Positions 6,691 to 10,611 of a stretch of 10,611 bases of DNA are shown here, one piece after another. The position numbers were made by a program, and so were the translations under genes. The DNA lies in the NCBI GenBank assembly GCA_003645975.1, contig QNDP01000020.1:1-10611 (forward strand), read 5' to 3'. Positions within the stretch are counted from its first letter, which is position 1; each line of letters begins with the position of its first letter. The notes below the pieces were generated by a model, which saw only the letters and a program-made list of their open reading frames with translations, was not told the DNA's origin and ran no database searches. Source of the DNA: Candidatus Hydrothermota bacterium (GTDB lineage: Bacteria > Hydrothermota > Hydrothermia > B15-G9).

Positions 6691-9420
6691 CTATGGTGTT
6701 GTTACCACAACGAGTTTGTTAACACGGTCTATCGTGCCGTCCGCGTGGACAACTTTTAACTGAACTATGTAAAGTCCGAGGGGGACAGGCGCCCCGATTT
6801 CATCGTCGCCGCGCCATACCTCGTTCAAAGGCGCTGTTCGTCCCTCGTAAAGCGTTTTGACCAAGCGGCCTTTGGAATCCAGAACCCTGAGTGTGTAACG
6901 CGCTTCCTGTGGCCCTTTGACCGTTATGTTCAAGACCTCACCGAGATCAGGTGCGAATATGTTCGGTGAGACCAAGAGTTCAGGCTTTTCGGCGTAACCG
7001 CCTTCGCCGATCCATCGGATATCGGACTGGAATCTTGGAAGCAACTGATAGCCAGCAGTATATGGCTCCTCAGAGTCGTATTGACCGCCTATCCCGACGA
7101 TCTCGAACAGCTCTCCGACACGCACATCCGACAGGTCGATGCCTGTGGTGTTATAGACATAGATGTCGATCGGTGTTACGCCGTTCCAAAGCTGAAACTT
7201 CTGGCCTGCGCCTGCACCCACAGGTGTGCTTGCGACTTTACCGCTGATTTTGATCAAAAAGCCCTCGTATCCCTCCGAAAGTGGCTCCGACACACGGAGT
7301 TCTATCGGTTCCGGGAGCGGATAGTCATCGGCCAAGACCGTGATCCCGCCGTTCGACACGTCGATCTCCGTAACACCGTTGTATTCCTTGACTTCTCCAG
7401 CAACCCTCACCAGTTGACCGAGCTGAAAACTGCCTCCAGAACGGGAATAGATGTTCACACCGCCCGTCGGATCCTGAATCCAGATCGAGAGCCAATCCGA
7501 TGCGAAAACGCCCGACGGCGCAGTTACAACTCCGATCGATGTAACCATCTGCCCGACCATCCCTGAAGACACGCCGTCAGCACCCGGAGTTTGCACCTTG
7601 CCAAGCATCACATAAGGCACGGTAGAATCGGCACTTTCGATAACAAAAAGCGGCTGAACCGCTATCGGCTGGAAATCGTCGCCGTTGACCGATGTGTTCG
7701 CCGTGAAGTGCGTCTCCGCAGCAATCGAATCGAGCTGGACATCGTGGAGGATCAGAACGCCCGAATCGCCGACATGCAGCTCGAATCCGGTCAAAACGAT
7801 TTCACCTGTCGGCAAAATCTCCAAATCTGCGGTGTCAAATCCGGCTTCGAGTTCCAACGAGCCGCTCCATGTCATAAGCGACTCCGGCGGCAAAGCGAGC
7901 ATGAAACCGCGAAGCGTCCCGAAATCAGGCCAAAGCACGATCTCGATGTCCACGAGGTCGTTGACAAATCCGATGTAGGGCATTGCGACGGCGATTCCGC
8001 TTCCGCTTGTTGTAACGACCTCAAGCTCAGGGAGTTCAGGGATTTCGATCGGCGTGCCGGTCGCCGCCGTCCGAACGGCCACCTGATAGGTCTGGCTGTT
8101 GCCGCTGATCACAGGTGTCAGGACATTGCGGATCACAAGCTGCCCTGTCTCGTTTTGATCAACCGAGACATTTGAGACGGTTATCGTCAGACCATCGATG
8201 TCGATCTCGGCGTCCTCAAACTCACCAACTCCATCAACCGATTCAAATGCAAAGCCTTCAGGAAATTCGACGACGACCGTTGTGATGGGAAGCGGGCCTG
8301 TTCCCTCGAAATTGAACACGATTGAATCGATGGATGTGTTGGACGGCAACCTGTTCGGCTCAAACCATGCGATGCCAGTGCCGTCGGTGGGCATGACGAC
8401 CAACTGCGGAGGGTTGGGTATTGGCGCAGGTGTGCCTGTGCTCGAAGTCCTCACGGTTACCGTGTAGGTGTCAGGTTCCGAAGGTGTGCTCATCCCGTAA
8501 AGCACCAGTTCGCCTGTGTCCCCTGTCGCCACTTCGACGCCCGATATGATGATAAAAGTTCCTGCGTGCGTTATGGATGCACCCTCAAAGGCTGAGCGTC
8601 CGACGACGGAATCAGCAGCAAGTCCCTGTGGCAGCGTGATGTCAACTCGGCGGATCGTATCGACTACCCCTCGAAAATAGAAAACGACGCTGTCCACAGT
8701 GGAGTTCGCAGGCAGGACATTCGGTTCAAACCAAGCTTCACCTGTGCCGTCAGCGGATTGGATGATGTCGAAATCGCCGCGCGGCTCGATCTTAAACTCG
8801 CCATAGGAATAGCCGACAGGGCCTTTGATGGCCAAAAGTGTATCGTTCAACTGCGGTTGGTAGCTGTAAGGGAACCCGCTGTGAATGAGCACGGGACCAC
8901 TGCCGTCATCGACCTCCCAAAGTCCATAGCCGAGATCGGGATTTGTAACTACAACATGCTGAACCTGCACAAGTACACATTCATAGGCCTCTTGGCTCAC
9001 CTCGCCCGTCTGCAAAACGACCGGCTGAGGTGGGTTCACTCCACTTGCCAGCACTGTAATATCCTGCAAATCAGAGACTTTTACTTCGGTCAATCCGTAG
9101 TATTCATCCACGAGTCCCACCACTTCGACCGAATCGCCGATCCGCACATCCGCTACATCTTCGAATGTGTAAACATAGACGCCATGCCATGCACCGCTCG
9201 AATCTTGGACGACAAAGCCGGAGTTGAAAGGCGGATATTGGGCATAAGCTGCGGTTACTATCCCAGTAAACCTAACGCTATCACCGACATAAGGGGAATC
9301 GCCGTTCGGATCGCTCGTCTCTTGGATCTGGCGGATTGAAACATCGTGGACTGTGGCGTTAAGCGAGGCAGCCACTGCAAATCCTAACAAAAAAATCCAA
9401 AGAAATCTGGGTTTTGACAT
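6691..9420 (-). CDS. Large secreted OB-fold protein with FlgD-Ig-like tail
   Basis: The 909-residue protein has a signal peptide (1-22, cut near LNA). Residues about 28-125 look like an OB-fold of the kind found beside extracellular nucleases (GDSVRFTGIVTA, GFVVQDSSGAWHGVYVY, RIGDSVEVVGLVDEYYGLTEV). A second, weaker OB-like unit covers about 133-220. Three tandem modules of about 123 residues follow, starting near 223, 346 and 472; the first two share DGTG-AWFEPN, and the third is diverged. OB-like units recur at about 605-697 and 703-805. Residues 812-909 form a FlgD-Ig-like tail (YTLRVLDSKGRLVKTLYEG, then LGLYIVQLKV). No nuclease or other catalytic motif is seen, so this is probably a structural or binding surface protein. 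AAGGAGG at 9429-9435 and the promoter at 9447-9476 support ATG 9420. The coding sequence is GC-rich relative to mobA. Confidence 0.85.
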   Translation of the reverse strand: MSKPRFLWIFLLGFAVAASLNATVHDVSIRQIQETSDPNGDSPYVGDSVRFTGIVTAAYAQYPPFNSGFVVQDSSGAWHGVYVYTFEDVADVRIGDSVEVVGLVDEYYGLTEVKVSDLQDITVLASGVNPPQPVVLQTGEVSQEAYECVLVQVQHVVVTNPDLGYGLWEVDDGSGPVLIHSGFPYSYQPQLNDTLLAIKGPVGYSYGEFKIEPRGDFDIIQSADGTGEAWFEPNVLPANSTVDSVVFYFRGVVDTIRRVDITLPQGLAADSVVGRSAFEGASITHAGTFIIISGVEVATGDTGELVLYGMSTPSEPDTYTVTVRTSSTGTPAPIPNPPQLVVMPTDGTGIAWFEPNRLPSNTSIDSIVFNFEGTGPLPITTVVVEFPEGFAFESVDGVGEFEDAEIDIDGLTITVSNVSVDQNETGQLVIRNVLTPVISGNSQTYQVAVRTAATGTPIEIPELPELEVVTTSGSGIAVAMPYIGFVNDLVDIEIVLWPDFGTLRGFMLALPPESLMTWSGSLELEAGFDTADLEILPTGEIVLTGFELHVGDSGVLILHDVQLDSIAAETHFTANTSVNGDDFQPIAVQPLFVIESADSTVPYVMLGKVQTPGADGVSSGMVGQMVTSIGVVTAPSGVFASDWLSIWIQDPTGGVNIYSRSGGSFQLGQLVRVAGEVKEYNGVTEIDVSNGGITVLADDYPLPEPIELRVSEPLSEGYEGFLIKISGKVASTPVGAGAGQKFQLWNGVTPIDIYVYNTTGIDLSDVRVGELFEIVGIGGQYDSEEPYTAGYQLLPRFQSDIRWIGEGGYAEKPELLVSPNIFAPDLGEVLNITVKGPQEARYTLRVLDSKGRLVKTLYEGRTAPLNEVWRGDDEIGAPVPLGLYIVQLKVVHADGTIDRVNKLVVVTTP

Positions 9421-9446
9421 CGAATTGGCCTCCTTGTTTGGCGGAA

Positions 9447-9476
9447 ATTATAGCGAAACAACATCTAATGCACCAA
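9447..9476 (-). promoter_or_regulatory. Sigma70-type promoter of the 909-residue protein gene
   Basis: On the minus strand a perfect TATAAT (9452-9447) is preceded, after an 18-base spacer, by TTGGTG (9476-9471), a weak -35. The start point would be near 9440, giving a leader of about 20 bases that contains the ribosome-binding site. The gene therefore need not depend on the DUF2207 gene upstream. Confidence 0.7.
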
Positions 9477-9515
9477 ATCGGGGCGGCATCGATTCATCGA
9501 AAGGAAGGATGGATT

Positions 9516-10611
9516 TTACCAAGCGCCGCCCCCGCCACCGCCGGCGCCGCCACCGGAGAACCCACCACCGGAACCGCCACCACCTCTCGGCGAACTGGTA
9601 AGCGAGGAGCCAACCATAGAATTCATGTGAGAGAAGTTGGTGATAGCGACCGTTCGGACACCTGCGGACTCAAATCGTTCATACATCTCCTCGAACACCT
9701 CACCCCATTTGTCCTCTTCGCGGAATGCGACGGCGTATGGCAGAATCCGTTTGAACTTATCGAAATTCTCTTCAGCGAGCCGGCGGATGCGGTCTTTTTC
9801 GGCTCTTCGGATGAATTCAAGGAATCCCAAGAGCTTACGGAGTTCCTCGACGCCTTTGCGAGTTCGCTTCGGCATTGCCCTGCCGAAGAGGTAAACGATA
9901 CCACCTGCCAGAAAGCTGGCAAAAGAGAGCTGCATGTTCCAAGGGTTGTTCTGATAAATCGCCAACAAAATCGAGCTGAGGTGTCCAGCAAAGACGATCA
10001 ATATTGCTATGACTCCAAAGCGCTTCCTGACCTTCTCCGGGTTCTCAACGAAATACCCGCGTTTGGTAAGTCTGCGCATGACATCTTCCTTGATCTTGAT
10101 GAAGGTCTTATAGAACTCGTTTTTGAGGCTGGAAACGGCGACAGCTCTGTGTCCACTCGACTCGATTTCGGCCAAGAATTTTGCGAACTCCGGTTTCTTT
10201 CGCGCTTTCTTGCGAACAGGTTCAAGATCGCCTTTGGTGAAGATGTTGAGCAGGAGAGTTTTTTCGTATTTTTTAACTTTGGGATCGGTCTGCCATTCGG
10301 GCTTGAGCTCCTCGATGACAACATCTTTTCCGTTCGGCGTTTCCTTGAGTGCGATGTAGCCTCTGAAGGCGAGGTCGAGTATCTGACCTGAGACATCGCT
10401 TGGATCGACCTTTTCGTCGATAAGCCCTCCAGCTTCAATGGGTGTAAGGTCATCGGGCGGATTGTAATAGGGCGCAATTGGTCCGATGTCCTTTTCACGA
10501 CCTTTACGCCACCAGAGTGAGAACATGTAAGCGAATGCGAAAATCGGTATAGCCCACATCCAGAACTTGCTCACTTTCCACCAAATTTTTGTCAAAAGGC
10601 TTGGTCCAGCA
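9516..10611 (-). CDS. DUF2207-family membrane protein, 5' end cut by the window
   Basis: The frame is open to the right edge (AGPSLL precedes the TTG at 10595), so the gene starts outside; a TTG start would sit right before a membrane segment and is unlikely. At least 364 C-terminal residues are visible. Numbering from that TTG, a transmembrane helix at about 12-29 is followed by the family segment PPDDLTPIEAGGLIDEKVDP and ILDLAFRGYIAL (72-83). Two more helices lie at about 193-214 and 222-238, then LLGFLEFIRRAEKDR and LPYAVAF, and a Gly-rich tail (338-359) ending AW. This matches the C-terminal part of DUF2207 proteins, which carry an extracellular N-terminal domain; their function is not established. 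It lies 95 bases upstream of the OB-fold gene on the same strand. Confidence 0.87.
   Translation of the reverse strand, partial: AGPSLLTKIWWKVSKFWMWAIPIFAFAYMFSLWWRKGREKDIGPIAPYYNPPDDLTPIEAGGLIDEKVDPSDVSGQILDLAFRGYIALKETPNGKDVVIEELKPEWQTDPKVKKYEKTLLLNIFTKGDLEPVRKKARKKPEFAKFLAEIESSGHRAVAVSSLKNEFYKTFIKIKEDVMRRLTKRGYFVENPEKVRKRFGVIAILIVFAGHLSSILLAIYQNNPWNMQLSFASFLAGGIVYLFGRAMPKRTRKGVEELRKLLGFLEFIRRAEKDRIRRLAEENFDKFKRILPYAVAFREEDKWGEVFEEMYERFESAGVRTVAITNFSHMNSMVGSSLTSSPRGGGGSGGGFSGGGAGGGGGGAW

Noticed and set aside
7591..8175. Plus-strand open frame of 194 codons (also 7081-7566 and 8758-9339)
   Set aside because: These are shadows of the 909-residue gene, rich in Arg, His and Asp as expected for antisense frames; no ribosome sites or motifs.
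9489..9501. TCGAT-TC-ATCGA inverted repeat after the DUF2207 stop
   Set aside because: A 5-bp stem with a 2-base loop and no T-run is too weak to call a terminator or operator.
9520..9590. GC-rich low-complexity repeat
   Set aside because: It is the coding sequence of the DUF2207 Gly-rich tail, not an independent DNA repeat.
9414..10391. Long plus-strand open frame of 325 codons
   Set aside because: It is the antisense shadow of the DUF2207 gene and the start of the OB-fold gene; its N-terminal part merely reads the complement of Gly codons and it has no ribosome site.

Overview
The window suggests a diderm (Gram-negative-type) bacterium. It carries an OmpH/Skp-type periplasmic chaperone domain, several Sec signal peptides, and large secreted proteins ending in C-terminal beta-sandwich tails of the FlgD-Ig / type IX-sorting kind. 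LVIVD-repeat and OB-fold surface proteins with such tails are common in FCB-group bacteria and candidate phyla such as WOR-3. That placement is inferred from protein style; there is no rRNA or other marker here. I see no phage, CRISPR, tRNA or rRNA, and no complete mobile element.

Layout from left to right. Bases 1-203 hold an open minus-strand frame that runs off the left edge and that I cannot identify. A plus-strand metallo-beta-lactamase-fold hydrolase (319-1032) follows its own promoter and ends at a weak terminator. Next is a secreted 712-residue protein with 14 LVIVD-type propeller blades (1139-3277), closed by a strong terminator. A thiamine pyrophosphokinase-fold protein (3390-4028) has lost most of its metal-binding acidic motif. 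It converges with a solitary aconitase-family small subunit of LeuD type (4035-4562, minus). Divergent from that is mobA (4669-5301, plus), for molybdenum cofactor guanylylation. The 3' end of mobA overlaps by 23 bp a minus-strand two-gene unit, dksA-like (6247-6597) then an OmpH/CsgG-like fusion (5279-6244).

The right part is all minus strand. A secreted 909-residue protein (6691-9420) has OB-fold pairs flanking three tandem modules and a FlgD-Ig-like tail; it has a clear sigma70-type promoter and a terminator. Upstream lies a DUF2207 membrane protein with a Gly-rich tail (9516-10611), cut by the right edge.

The genes do not form one pathway. The common theme is the cell envelope: two secreted tail-bearing proteins, a periplasmic chaperone-like fusion and a DUF2207 membrane protein. 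Housekeeping or metabolic genes (hydrolase, TPK-like, LeuD-like, MobA) are placed between them. No obviously new multi-gene system is visible. The oddest single items are the TPK-like protein without its metal motif, the OmpH-CsgG fusion coupled to a DksA-type regulator, and the near-symmetric 909-residue OB-fold protein. Several starts were set by ribosome-binding sites rather than by the longest frame: 319, 1139, 4669, 6244 and 6597.
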